From Bacillota bacterium (GTDB taxonomy: Bacteria > Bacillota > Clostridia > Tissierellales > Sedimentibacteraceae), in contig JAEXUD010000028.1 in the NCBI GenBank assembly GCA_023453025.1, positions 1 through 64,000 on the forward strand: a DNA stretch of 64,000 nucleotides. The letters are read 5' to 3'. Shown piece by piece: positions 27,561-36,136 of this stretch (the first letter of the stretch is position 1; every line of letters starts with the position of its first letter). The position numbers were made by a program, and so were the translations under genes. The notes under the pieces are model-generated. The model was not told where the DNA came from. It ran no database searches and was given only the letters and a program-made list of their open reading frames with translations.

Positions 27561-28547
27561 TCACTTACTTTCCCATCTTAAATCCTTGCCGTAAAATTTA
27601 AGCGGCGCAAAATTATTGAATACTCTTGACATAATCCGATCAGAATAGGTTTCTGCAAGCTGTTCAAGAGATAGGTTAGTGGATATAATAGTTTTCTTTT
27701 CTGTTATAAGTCTCTCATTAATTATATTAAACAGTTCAGAATTAGTAAAAGAGTTATTAAATTCTGTTCCCAGGTCATCAATTATAAGTAAATCGCAGTC
27801 AAATATCATACTATAATTGATTCTGTTTTCCTCTGTTTCTGTTTGTTTATTGAATTTATGATTTTCAACTATTTCAAAAAGTGAAAAGGCTGTTTGATAC
27901 AATACTGATATTTCTCTTTCAATAAGAGATTTTGCAATGCAATTGCACATGAATGTTTTGCCTAAACCGGTACCGCCGTAAAAAAGAAGATTCATATTTG
28001 TTTTGCTGAAATTGTTGCAAAAATCCTCGGTTGCCTCCAATATTTTATACATATTTTGCTTTGGTGTAAGCTTCTCATTCTTATAAGCTTCACTGCTGAA
28101 AACATTAATATCAAATGTATCAAAATTTTCTTTAGCCAGCATGTGAACCATATTTGACATATTGTACAAATTATTGATAAGCTGCTTGTTTAAACAGCTG
28201 CACTTCTTTCCATCATCAAGATAGCCTGTATCATTGCATTTATTGCATTCATACTGAATTGCCATATAATTTTCCGGGATATTATTTTCTGTATAAATTT
28301 CACTTCTTTTCATCTTTAATTGGTCTATTTCACTCTTAAGCTTTATGACCTGTTCGTTTAAATTTTCAACATTTAACAAATACAACTTGGATAATTTTAT
28401 GCTTAAAAGACTTACCTGCTTTTCAACTTCTTCAAGCTCAGGATAAGCCTTATACAGCTTATCCTTTCTTACATCCGCAGCATGTGCGGCCTTAAGCCGT
28501 TTTTTATTATAATCAGTCATAATATTTTCCAGTATTTGATTATTCAT
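27561..28547 (-). CDS. DnaI/DnaC-type helicase loader ATPase
   Basis: 328 residues. N-terminal 100 residues are charged and coiled-coil-like, then a zinc-type cysteine set CNKCNDTGYLDDGKKCSCL (about 100-125), then an AAA+ domain with Walker A LLFYGGTGLGKTFMCNCIA and Walker B LLIIDDLGTE. It should load the replicative helicase at origins and during restart. ATG 28547 has GGAG 6 nt upstream and overlaps the end of the dnaD-like gene by 8 nt, so translation is coupled. Confidence 0.9.
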   Translation of the reverse strand: MNNQILENIMTDYNKKRLKAAHAADVRKDKLYKAYPELEEVEKQVSLLSIKLSKLYLLNVENLNEQVIKLKSEIDQLKMKRSEIYTENNIPENYMAIQYECNKCNDTGYLDDGKKCSCLNKQLINNLYNMSNMVHMLAKENFDTFDINVFSSEAYKNEKLTPKQNMYKILEATEDFCNNFSKTNMNLLFYGGTGLGKTFMCNCIAKSLIEREISVLYQTAFSLFEIVENHKFNKQTETEENRINYSMIFDCDLLIIDDLGTEFNNSFTNSELFNIINERLITEKKTIISTNLSLEQLAETYSDRIMSRVFNNFAPLKFYGKDLRWESK

Positions 28548-29622
28548 TCTTCTCTCCTTCATCAGGCATGTTCAAACCTAATTTATCAAGTTTTTTCTCG
28601 AATCTTTTTCTTACTATCTGCTCTAATTCCTCTTCTGAATAATCTTTTATTTTTTGGTCGAAATTATGGAATTTATTTTTTGCTTTATGGGCTTCTTTTA
28701 AAGGAGTTTTTGATTTTGATTCTGTCTTGACATCATTTTTTAAATCATCAACTGTCTTAAACCCATTTTTATGCCACTCACTCAATATTTTATCAAAATA
28801 ATTTATGTTGGGATTATTTATTTTGACTGAATTGTCAAGGCATTTCAAAATCATTTCCATAGAAAAATCCCATTCGTCAATCCATTTGTCAATAGTCTTC
28901 ATTTCAGCTTCCGTCAAGGTTCTGTTAAAGCCTAATGCTTTGCTTATCCTTGAATATATTGAAAATCTGTCGTTTCTTTTTTCCAGATATTCAACCATGG
29001 AATCAATATCATTTACTCCCTCGTCGTGCCATGCTGACACAACAGATTCAATATAGCTGAATCTTTTAACTTTCTTATTGTTTATTGAGTAGCTGAATGC
29101 TTGAGTCATTATTTCCGGCTTAGTCTTGTAATTGTTCAGCCATGATACAATTTTTTGTTTTTCGCTGATTTTTAATGGTCTTCCGAACATATCCTCTATT
29201 TCTTCCATCATCTTTTTATTTTCTGTATTTTTATTGGAAGAAATCAGCTCTTCATTATTTACATAATTGGATTTTTCCTTGTTTTGATTAGCAATATATT
29301 TATAAACATTATCTACATATAGCTGCTTTAAATTTACGAATTCGACGATATAATTATATACATCATCTGTTTCATGCTTTATTATTATGCCTTCCTTCTC
29401 CCAGTAATCCCAAGCATTTAGAACGTCTGATAATGGTAGCTTTAAATTTATGGCAATTGTTTCATTGTTGAAATTAGACTGCTTATCCTTTGCACACTTA
29501 TATCCCATCAAATAAACCTTAACATAGGTTCCCTCTGCCACAGGCATATAATCATTAATAAATATATTCTCAACCAGGGTATCCCCTAAATCTATTTGCA
29601 TTTCCTGTAATATAAAATACAT
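28540..29622 (-). CDS. DnaD-domain replication initiation protein
   Basis: 360 residues. N-terminal winged-helix-like region (about 20-105) followed by two DnaD-type C-terminal domains (about 150-225: FGRPLKISEKQKIVSWLNNY; about 240-310: ALGFNRTLTEAEMKTIDKW), each with the characteristic FS/YIESVVSAWH or YFDKILSEWHKNG end. Known DnaD proteins help DnaA recruit the helicase loader. ATG 29622 has AGGAG 6 nt upstream; the longer frame up to 29709 lacks an RBS. Forms an operon with the loader gene. Confidence 0.88.
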   Translation of the reverse strand: MYFILQEMQIDLGDTLVENIFINDYMPVAEGTYVKVYLMGYKCAKDKQSNFNNETIAINLKLPLSDVLNAWDYWEKEGIIIKHETDDVYNYIVEFVNLKQLYVDNVYKYIANQNKEKSNYVNNEELISSNKNTENKKMMEEIEDMFGRPLKISEKQKIVSWLNNYKTKPEIMTQAFSYSINNKKVKRFSYIESVVSAWHDEGVNDIDSMVEYLEKRNDRFSIYSRISKALGFNRTLTEAEMKTIDKWIDEWDFSMEMILKCLDNSVKINNPNINYFDKILSEWHKNGFKTVDDLKNDVKTESKSKTPLKEAHKAKNKFHNFDQKIKDYSEEELEQIVRKRFEKKLDKLGLNMPDEGEKNE

Positions 29623-29725
29623 AAATTTCTCCTGTTTGGTAAAAATATGTTGTAATAATAAATTTTGTAATATAATTGTAATAATATTATTATATTTTTG
29701 TGAAAACATTTCCTACATAATTTGT

Positions 29726-29755
29726 TTGACATGTTATCATATTTGCTAGTATAAT
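29726..29755 (+). promoter_or_regulatory. Promoter upstream of the M23 endopeptidase gene
   Basis: TTGACA (29726-29731), 18 nt, TATAAT (29750-29755), leaving a 5' untranslated region of about 115 nt, AT-rich. Confidence 0.7.
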
Positions 29756-29878
29756 AATATAAGATGATTAATTTAAAAACAGTAACATTTACGATTTAAT
29801 TATATCATTTTTTATTTTAAAAGAAAAAGTATTTTTTTAGTGATATAATTACTACGACAAATTACTAGGAAGTAAACT

Positions 29879-31579
29879 ATGAAAAAGCCAAATTCACGAT
29901 CTAAAAAATCAAATTTAACCAAAAAAAAGCCAGAACCGATTTTTAAACAACTCCCCGAAAAAAAAGAAAGACAAGTCTTCAACAATTTAAACTTATTAAA
30001 AATAAACCTCATCAATAAAATAGACTTTAAAAGTAAAATCAATTTTATAAACAAAATTAACTTTAAAGATAAAATCAAATTTATAAGTAAAATAGATTTT
30101 AAAGACAAGGTTAAATTTATAAATAAAATAGACCTTAAAAGCAAAATTAAATCTATAAATAAAATAGACTTTACACAAAAGATTAAATTTAAAATTAAGT
30201 TTACAAATAGAGTAAAAGGCGCAATTGCCTTGGGGTGTGTAACCGCATTAATCTTAAGCGGCAGCTTCGCTTCCAATTATTTTAAAACTCATGAAAACAA
30301 CGTATTTTCAACAGACAGCTTCTCAATTACCGAGGAAGGAAAGGAACTTTGTAAAGTCAGAGATCCTGAAATCCTAAATACAGTGCTTGATAAATTGGAT
30401 AAAAACCTGGAAAGCAAGTACAATCACGAGATAGCAATAGAAAACAAATACGAAACAGTTCAGTCTAAAGCAAAAGATAATGAGATTGCGACAGAAGATG
30501 AAGTTTATAATATACTGGAAGCAAATGTAAATTATTCAATATTAGCATATGCAATCAACATTAACGGAGAACAAATAGGTATCGTAAACTCTGAATATGA
30601 GGCAAACAACGTTATTGAAGAAGTTAAAAATTATTTTACAGAAAACTATGATCAAGCTTCAATAATAGAAGTAAATACTGCAGAAGATGTTGAAGTAAAA
30701 CAAATAAAAGCATCCAACAAGGAAATTCAGGATAAAGATGAGTTGGTTAATTACATAATCAAAGGAACAGATGAAGAAAGAATATATACCGTAGAAAAAG
30801 GGGACACATACTGGACGATAGCAGAATATTTCAATATGTCATTAGATGATTTAATTACTGCCAATCCGCAGTCAGACCCTGAACATATACAAATTGGGGA
30901 CGAATTAAATTTAGTTGTTCCTACACCATTTTTAAATGTACAAGTAAAGAGAAAAGTAGTACAAGAAGAAAAAACTCCATATGAGACAGAATACACATAT
31001 GTATCATATATGTACAATGATGAACAAGTCATTTCAAAAAAAGGTCAATATGGCGTATCTGAAATAGAAGCATATGTAACGGAACAAAATGGCATTCAAA
31101 TAGCTAAAGAGGTATTATCGGAACAAGTTATATCAGACCCGATAGATGAAATTATAACAACCGGTACACAAGATCCGCCTCCAAAAAAAGGTACAGGATA
31201 TTTTATAAATCCATTGCCTGGGTCATATGTATCTTCACGATTTGGGTCAAGAAGCGGAGGCTTCCACTTAGGTCAGGATATGGCAAAAGCATCAGGCTCC
31301 TCAATAAAAGCGGCGGACGGCGGCACAGTAACATATGCCGGTTGGTCAGGAAGCTATGGATACATGATTGATATCGATCATGGCGGAGGATTTACAACAA
31401 GATATGCACATTGCAGCGAATTATATGTCTCGGTAGGGGAAAAAGTATATCAGGGAAAAATTATTGCTGCAGTTGGAACTACAGGAGTTTCTACAGGACC
31501 TCACCTGCACTTTGAAGTAAGAAAATACGGGTCAGTAGTAAATCCAGCAGCATATATAGGAACACAATACAGAGATTAA
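29879..31579 (+). CDS. Membrane-anchored M23 peptidoglycan endopeptidase with LysM and G5 domains
   Basis: 566 residues. Order: Lys-rich N terminus; five 12-residue repeats (45-104); one membrane segment (about 114-130); a region of unknown fold (about 140-290); LysM (YTVEKGDTYWTIAEYFNMSL); G5 (about 340-415); a linker; and the C-terminal M23 zinc domain with GFHLGQDM and PHLHFEV ligands. It should cleave peptide cross-links of the wall from the outer face of the membrane. The repeat-bearing N terminus would face the cytoplasm, which is unusual. No good GGAGG is seen (AGGAAG 7 nt before the ATG). Confidence 0.88.
   Translation: MKKPNSRSKKSNLTKKKPEPIFKQLPEKKERQVFNNLNLLKINLINKIDFKSKINFINKINFKDKIKFISKIDFKDKVKFINKIDLKSKIKSINKIDFTQKIKFKIKFTNRVKGAIALGCVTALILSGSFASNYFKTHENNVFSTDSFSITEEGKELCKVRDPEILNTVLDKLDKNLESKYNHEIAIENKYETVQSKAKDNEIATEDEVYNILEANVNYSILAYAININGEQIGIVNSEYEANNVIEEVKNYFTENYDQASIIEVNTAEDVEVKQIKASNKEIQDKDELVNYIIKGTDEERIYTVEKGDTYWTIAEYFNMSLDDLITANPQSDPEHIQIGDELNLVVPTPFLNVQVKRKVVQEEKTPYETEYTYVSYMYNDEQVISKKGQYGVSEIEAYVTEQNGIQIAKEVLSEQVISDPIDEIITTGTQDPPPKKGTGYFINPLPGSYVSSRFGSRSGGFHLGQDMAKASGSSIKAADGGTVTYAGWSGSYGYMIDIDHGGGFTTRYAHCSELYVSVGEKVYQGKIIAAVGTTGVSTGPHLHFEVRKYGSVVNPAAYIGTQYRD
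30011..30190 (+). repeat. Five tandem 36-bp coding repeats
   Basis: Encodes INKIDFKSKINF, INKINFKDKIKF, ISKIDFKDKVKF, INKIDLKSKIKS and INKIDFTQKIKF. DNA copies have diverged by scattered substitutions while the amino-acid pattern is kept. Confidence 0.85.
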
Positions 31580-31598
31580 ATAATAAGAAGAAAACACG

Positions 31599-31622
31599 AG
31601 CCGCTGTTCAGCGGCTTTTTTA
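31599..31622 (+). terminator. Terminator after the M23 gene
   Basis: AGCCGCTG-TTC-AGCGGCT hairpin followed by TTTTTTA. Confidence 0.92.
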
Positions 31623-31699
31623 TTTTTTGGTAATTTAAGCTAAACAATACAGAAAATTAATATTATTTTTACTTGCATTTTTGTGTGTGAAGTAATATT

Positions 31700-32251
31700 A
31701 TGAAGAAGTATTATTATATAAAGGGAACTGCCTTGAAAATAAATTACAAGGATGGTAGGATGATATATTTTGATTATAGGTTTATGGAAGTTGCACAACC
31801 AATTATAGAGCACGAAGAGTATCAGCAAATGAGAAAAATCAAGCATCATGATGAAAGTGTTTTTGACCATTCCGTTAAGGTTGCATTTTATGCATACAAA
31901 ATAGCATATAAACATAATCTTGACTGGGAGTCCACAATCAGAGGAGCATTGCTGCACGATTTTTTCTTATATAAATTTAAAAAGTGTATGAGCTTGAGAA
32001 TTATAACCGACTCAATAAAGCATGCAATTGCACACCCGATTATAGCTTATGACAATGCCAGCAAATATTTTGATTTAAATGATAAAGAAGAAAATATAAT
32101 AAAGGCACATATGTTTCCTTTTGGTTTGCCAAAATCAAAAGAAGCATGGATAGTAAGCTATGTAGACAAGTACATAGCAACCTTTGAATATGCATCAAAC
32201 ATTAAAAAAATGACTCACAGAAGAAAACAACCTGTATACACTACCGAGTAA
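31700..32251 (+). CDS. HD domain phosphohydrolase
   Basis: 183 residues, a single HD domain: KIKHHDESVFDHSVKVAFYA supplies the first His and GALLHDFFLY the HD pair; a further His occurs in KHAIAHP. Likely a metal-dependent phosphohydrolase of the HDIG type; substrate unknown. RBS is weak (GAAG about 10 nt upstream). It stands alone between two terminators. Confidence 0.82.
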   Translation: MKKYYYIKGTALKINYKDGRMIYFDYRFMEVAQPIIEHEEYQQMRKIKHHDESVFDHSVKVAFYAYKIAYKHNLDWESTIRGALLHDFFLYKFKKCMSLRIITDSIKHAIAHPIIAYDNASKYFDLNDKEENIIKAHMFPFGLPKSKEAWIVSYVDKYIATFEYASNIKKMTHRRKQPVYTTE

Positions 32252-32274
32252 AAGATGCGAAAGCATCTTTTTTT
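32252..32274 (+). terminator. Terminator after the HD gene
   Basis: AGATGC-GAAA-GCATCT tetraloop hairpin followed by T-run, directly at the stop codon. Confidence 0.92.
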
Positions 32275-32431
32275 ATTTAATTAATTGTACAAACAGAATT
32301 TGTCATGTTCCTTTATACTTTGTAAAATATATATAAAATATTTAACTTTAGTTGTTTATTTGTTTCATAATTGGGTAATATTCTAATATATAATAAACAA
32401 TTGAATAAATAACTTGAAAGGGGCTGACTGC

Positions 32432-32962
32432 ATGAAAATATCTATTTATGCTAAAAACATTCAACTAACCGAGGCATTAAAGGAGGCTGCAATAAAAAAA
32501 ATTAGGAGGCTCGATAAGTTTTTTCAGCAGGATATAGAAGCTAAAGTAGTTCTAAGCATCGAAAAGAAATTGCACAAGGTAGAGGTAACAATTCCTTTCA
32601 ATGGCAGAATAATACGTGTTGAAGAGTTGTGTGACGATATGTACAATGCTATAGACGAAGCGGTTGAATCATTGGAACAACAAATCAGAAAATTTAAAAC
32701 AAAGCTGCAAAATAAAAAGCATTCAAATGAGTCCATAAAATTCGAGAATATAGAACCTCTCGATCTGGAAGATGAAAAAGAATTCAAGGTAGTAAAAACC
32801 AAAAGGTTTGCAATTAAACCTATGAATATAGAAGAAGCAATATTGCAAATGGACCTGTTAAGGCATAATTTCTTTGTTTTCCTTAATGCCGATACAGAAG
32901 AAGTCAACGTGGTATATAAAAGAAATGATGAAAATTACGGTTTAATAGAACCGGAACTATAG
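32432..32962 (+). CDS. hpf: Ribosome hibernation promoting factor, long form
   Basis: 176 residues. N-terminal S30AE domain (MKISIYAKNIQLTEALKEAA, residues 1-100) binds the ribosomal decoding site; linker; C-terminal dimerisation domain (KTKRFAIKPMNIEEAILQMD to the end) gives 100S ribosome dimers, as in the Firmicute long form. ATG 32432 follows AAAGGGG by 8 nt; the upstream in-frame start overlaps this RBS. Terminator at 33034. Confidence 0.95.
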   Translation: MKISIYAKNIQLTEALKEAAIKKIRRLDKFFQQDIEAKVVLSIEKKLHKVEVTIPFNGRIIRVEELCDDMYNAIDEAVESLEQQIRKFKTKLQNKKHSNESIKFENIEPLDLEDEKEFKVVKTKRFAIKPMNIEEAILQMDLLRHNFFVFLNADTEEVNVVYKRNDENYGLIEPEL

Positions 32963-33033
32963 TATATACAAATCAAATAAAACTTAATTATTAGTAAGTA
33001 TCTATTTGAAATTATGTTTTATATTTGAAGTAC

Positions 33034-33058
33034 AAAAAGACGCAATTGCGTCTTTTTG
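33034..33058. terminator. Terminator after hpf
   Basis: AAAAAGACGCAATTGCGTCTTTTT, perfect 24-bp palindrome with T-run; 72 nt after the hpf stop. Confidence 0.88.
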
Positions 33059-33297
33059 ATTTGCCGACAAATTAATAAACATACTTAACGTTCAGATATC
33101 CCCCCGAATACTCCTATACCCTTGTGCACGCTTCTTTTGTTATCCGCTCATTCATGCACTGTTTTTTAATATATGCTTTAACTTTTTTCCGGAACATATA
33201 TATTATATAATATGGCAAATTGTATACGTGTCGAATAATGTAATATATGTAACTTTATTTTGTTCTATAATTATACTGAGTATTCAATATAACAGAT

Positions 33298-33460
33298 TGT
33301 CCACAGCAGTGGATAAGCTGTGTAAAACTCATATATATTATATATTGATATTTCAACATAAAATTTTTCAATTATTTTACAAAAAAAATCTTGACAAAAA
33401 CTTTCCTTAATTTTTTCAAATTCAAAAGTTGTTAACAATTCTATCCACAGGTGTGGATAA
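33298..33460. other. DnaA-box cluster beside a very AT-rich stretch
   Basis: Five 9-mers fit or nearly fit the DnaA box TTATCCACA: TTGTCCACA (33298), TTATCCACT on minus (33309-33317), TTTTACACA on minus (33319-33327), CTATCCACA (33441), and perfect TTATCCACA on minus (33452-33460). They form two closely spaced groups, each facing inverted. The next 270 bp (33480-33750) are almost wholly A and T. The rest of this 816-bp gap (33059-33297) shows no gene or motif I recognise. Confidence 0.65.
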
Positions 33461-33778
33461 CTTGATAAAGTGCAGAACATATCTTCTATTTAAATTAAAT
33501 TATTAAATTTAATTTAAATACTGTTATAAAAATATATTATATTTTTAATCTTTTTAAAAAAATTTCACTTATTCAATTCAATAAATGAATATTTAATAAT
33601 TTATAAAAATTAAAATTATTGTTTTCATACATAAATAATCCAACATTTATTTAATTTAAAAAAACTTTGAAAATAAATAATGACATCGTTTTACAAATTA
33701 TAAAAAAACTATAGAATTATTTTAATGCATGTGATATACTAATTTGTAATTGATAAATTTTACTAAATGGAGAATTTC

Positions 33779-34915
33779 ATGTTATTTATAACTAACAAAC
33801 ATCTTAAGCCTGGCATGATTTTAGCAAAAGATATTGTACTCTATAATAACAACAATTTTAATACCTTGCTCTTGACTAAAGGACAAGTTTTAAACAACAC
33901 CTACATCAGAGGAATTATTTATCACAATATCGAAGGTGCATATATTGAAAATAGCGCCTTTTCTGATATTAATGTAGATTCATATATAGATGACAAGCTA
34001 AAAGCACAATCTTTGAACCAAATTAAAGACGTTTATTATGACTTCAAAATGAGCTCAGGTAAAGTAAATACATCAGCCGTAAGACAAATGTCATTTATAG
34101 TTGACAAATTAATTAATGAGCTGTTATATAAAGATGATTTGACATACAATGTAATTGATTTTAAAAATTTTGATAACTATACCTTTCAGCATTGCTTAAA
34201 TGTTGCAATGTTAAGCATATCAACCGGCATTTCGTTAGGATTAGGCGAATCAGACCTTCGTGAACTTGGTTTGGCAGGACTGTTCCATGATATAGGTAAA
34301 ATGGCAATACCCGTTGAAATACTTAATAAACCCGGTAAGCTGGACAAAGATGAGTATGAATTAATCAAGTCTCACCCGACAAACGCTGTAAAACAACTAC
34401 GAAACCTTGTTCCCGGAAACGTGCTGATAGCCATAGAAAGCCATCATGAAAAACTGGACGGAACAGGTTATCCTTATGGGAGAAAGGCGAAAAACATAAA
34501 TTATTACGCTAAAATACTGGCTATATGCGATGTATATGATGCTCTGACATCTGACAGACCTTACAGGAAATCAGCCTTCCCAAATGAAGTTATTGAATAT
34601 ATCATGGCATGTGCCGATACACACTTTGATTATGAAATCTTAAACCATTTCATTAAAATTATTGTTGCATATCCTATAGGAACATTTGTTAAGTTAAGTG
34701 ATAATAGGCTTGCGGTTGTAGTGAAGAATTATACCGAAAATATTATGAGACCTCTTATAAGAATAGTTAACCCAGATGGTACTGTCGGAGAAGATATAGA
34801 CCTTCTTTATGACAGCAAATATATGAATGTTACTATTGTTGATATGGGATATGACTATGAAGATTCCGGGTTAACGGGAGTATTAAAATCAACATGCGAA
34901 AAGATAATCAACTAA
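33779..34915 (+). CDS. HD-GYP domain protein (probable c-di-GMP phosphodiesterase)
   Basis: 378 residues. N-terminal about 130 residues are of the kind often found before HD-GYP domains; residues 140-310 form the HD-GYP domain with LFHDIGKMAIP, the ESHHEKLDGTGYPYG signature and DVYDALTSDRPYR. Members hydrolyse c-di-GMP, and the metal ligands and GYP residues are intact. A C-terminal extension (DUF3391-unlike) continues to the end. ATG 33779 is preceded by GGAG (6 nt). Confidence 0.9.
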   Translation: MLFITNKHLKPGMILAKDIVLYNNNNFNTLLLTKGQVLNNTYIRGIIYHNIEGAYIENSAFSDINVDSYIDDKLKAQSLNQIKDVYYDFKMSSGKVNTSAVRQMSFIVDKLINELLYKDDLTYNVIDFKNFDNYTFQHCLNVAMLSISTGISLGLGESDLRELGLAGLFHDIGKMAIPVEILNKPGKLDKDEYELIKSHPTNAVKQLRNLVPGNVLIAIESHHEKLDGTGYPYGRKAKNINYYAKILAICDVYDALTSDRPYRKSAFPNEVIEYIMACADTHFDYEILNHFIKIIVAYPIGTFVKLSDNRLAVVVKNYTENIMRPLIRIVNPDGTVGEDIDLLYDSKYMNVTIVDMGYDYEDSGLTGVLKSTCEKIIN

Positions 34916-34925
34916 AATATATATA

Positions 34926-34950
34926 GAACGCCCTGGCGTTCATTTTTTAT
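34926..34950 (+). terminator. Terminator after the HD-GYP gene
   Basis: GAACGCC-CT-GGCGTTC hairpin followed by ATTTTTTAT. Confidence 0.9.
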
Positions 34951-35021
34951 ATTAAAATCATTACTCACCATATACATCCTCTGGAATATACTATTTAATA
35001 AAATTTAATTTGGATGTGATG

Positions 35022-35408
35022 ATGGTGAATTTAGAAGCTTTAATGCAAATAATCGTTCCGGTACTTACAATTATATTTGGTGCTCTTTCAGCATATTTCA
35101 GTGCTAATGAAAAGCTCAGAAACAGTTCTATCAAGTATATTACAGAAGCTGAAGAAATGTATAAGGATGTCAGTCATGCAGGAGGGCAGAAATTTGAATG
35201 GGTTGTAGATACTCTATATAAACTGCTGCCTAAGCCGATGAGAATAGTTGTAACCAAGAAGTTCATAGAAAAAATTGTGCAAAGCACCTTTGACGGCATA
35301 GAAGCCTATGCTAAAACACAGCTTGATAAAGCAATCGACAAATATGTATTGAACAAAATTGAAAATGAAAACAAAAGTGAAAGTGAAAACGAAGGTATAA
35401 CAGAATAG
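35022..35408 (+). CDS. Holin-like small membrane protein
   Basis: About 128 residues. One N-terminal membrane helix (MQIIVPVLTIIFGALSAYFS), then a helical soluble part with AEEMYKDVSHAGGQKFEWVV, similar in layout to LLH-family phage holins (helix, then a conserved A-x-x-Y region and amphipathic helix), and an acidic Lys/Glu/Asn tail. No other phage gene is near, so it may be a domesticated copy. Start uncertain: ATG at 35019 or 35022, or GTG at 35025, after a GGATGTG site. Confidence 0.6.
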   Translation: MVNLEALMQIIVPVLTIIFGALSAYFSANEKLRNSSIKYITEAEEMYKDVSHAGGQKFEWVVDTLYKLLPKPMRIVVTKKFIEKIVQSTFDGIEAYAKTQLDKAIDKYVLNKIENENKSESENEGITE

Positions 35409-35418
35409 TCTTTGTATG

Positions 35419-35450
35419 GGAGAGCATTATGCTCTCCTGATTATTTTTTA
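35419..35450 (+). terminator. Terminator after the holin-like gene
   Basis: GGAGAGCATTATGCTCTCC hairpin followed by TTATTTTTT. Confidence 0.85.
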
Positions 35451-35600
35451 ATTCATTGTTAATTATGCCAGTTATTTTTTATATTAAATAATAGAGAAGT
35501 GCAGTATTTTACCTTTATTATTAATGCTTTTTATTTAATTTATAATATGCTATCATATAATATAAAATTATTAAAATCGATTTTAACAGGAGAATACCAA

Positions 35601-36053
35601 ATGAATAACAAATCAAACAACCCTGATCATAAATACGAATACATAGTCAGCGCATGCCTTTGCGGAGAAAAAACCAGATATGACGGTAAATTAATTGTAT
35701 CAGAAAAAATTAAAAAACTGGTAGATGAAAAAAAGGCAATAATGATATGCCCTGAAGTAGATGGAGGCTTAAGCGTACCAAGACTGCCCTGTGAAATTCA
35801 GGATAATAAAGTAGTAAATACATCATCAGAGGATATGACAGATTACTTTGTCAGAGGAGCTTATAAGACATTAGAAACAGCGCAGAAATACGGTATTAAA
35901 AAAGCCATTTTAAAAGAAAAAAGCCCTTCCTGCGGCGGCAATTACATATATGACGGTACCTTTACCGAGACATTAATTTCAGGAGAAGGCATTACTGCAA
36001 GGCTGCTTCGTGAACATGGCATTGAAATTATCAGCGATGAGGATTTTAAATAA
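35601..36053 (+). CDS. DUF523 family protein
   Basis: 150 residues. Key residues: SACLCGEKTRYDG near the start, CPEVDGGLSVPR, and KEKSPSCGGNYIYDG. The conserved cysteines (CLCG, CPE, SPSCG) suggest metal or thiol chemistry, but the family is uncharacterised. ATG 35601 has AGGAG 8 nt upstream; longer upstream extensions have no RBS. Confidence 0.88.
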   Translation: MNNKSNNPDHKYEYIVSACLCGEKTRYDGKLIVSEKIKKLVDEKKAIMICPEVDGGLSVPRLPCEIQDNKVVNTSSEDMTDYFVRGAYKTLETAQKYGIKKAILKEKSPSCGGNYIYDGTFTETLISGEGITARLLREHGIEIISDEDFK

Positions 36054-36136
36054 CAAAATGTTTCAAATCCATTTTTGATGGTATAAATAATTCATAATGA
36101 ATGACGATACTTTTAACACCAACAGGAGGACACAAA

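Noticed and set aside
29812..30276. 154-codon minus-strand frame over the M23 repeats
   Set aside because: Produced by the complementary reading of the lysine-rich repeat; no RBS or domain.
33228..33410. Short open frames across the DnaA-box region
   Set aside because: No RBS or coding pattern; the region is better explained as a binding-site cluster.
33298..33460. Calling this region the chromosomal oriC
   Set aside because: No dnaA, dnaN, rpmH or gid/par genes nearby, and gene orientation does not switch cleanly here, so only a DnaA-box cluster is claimed.
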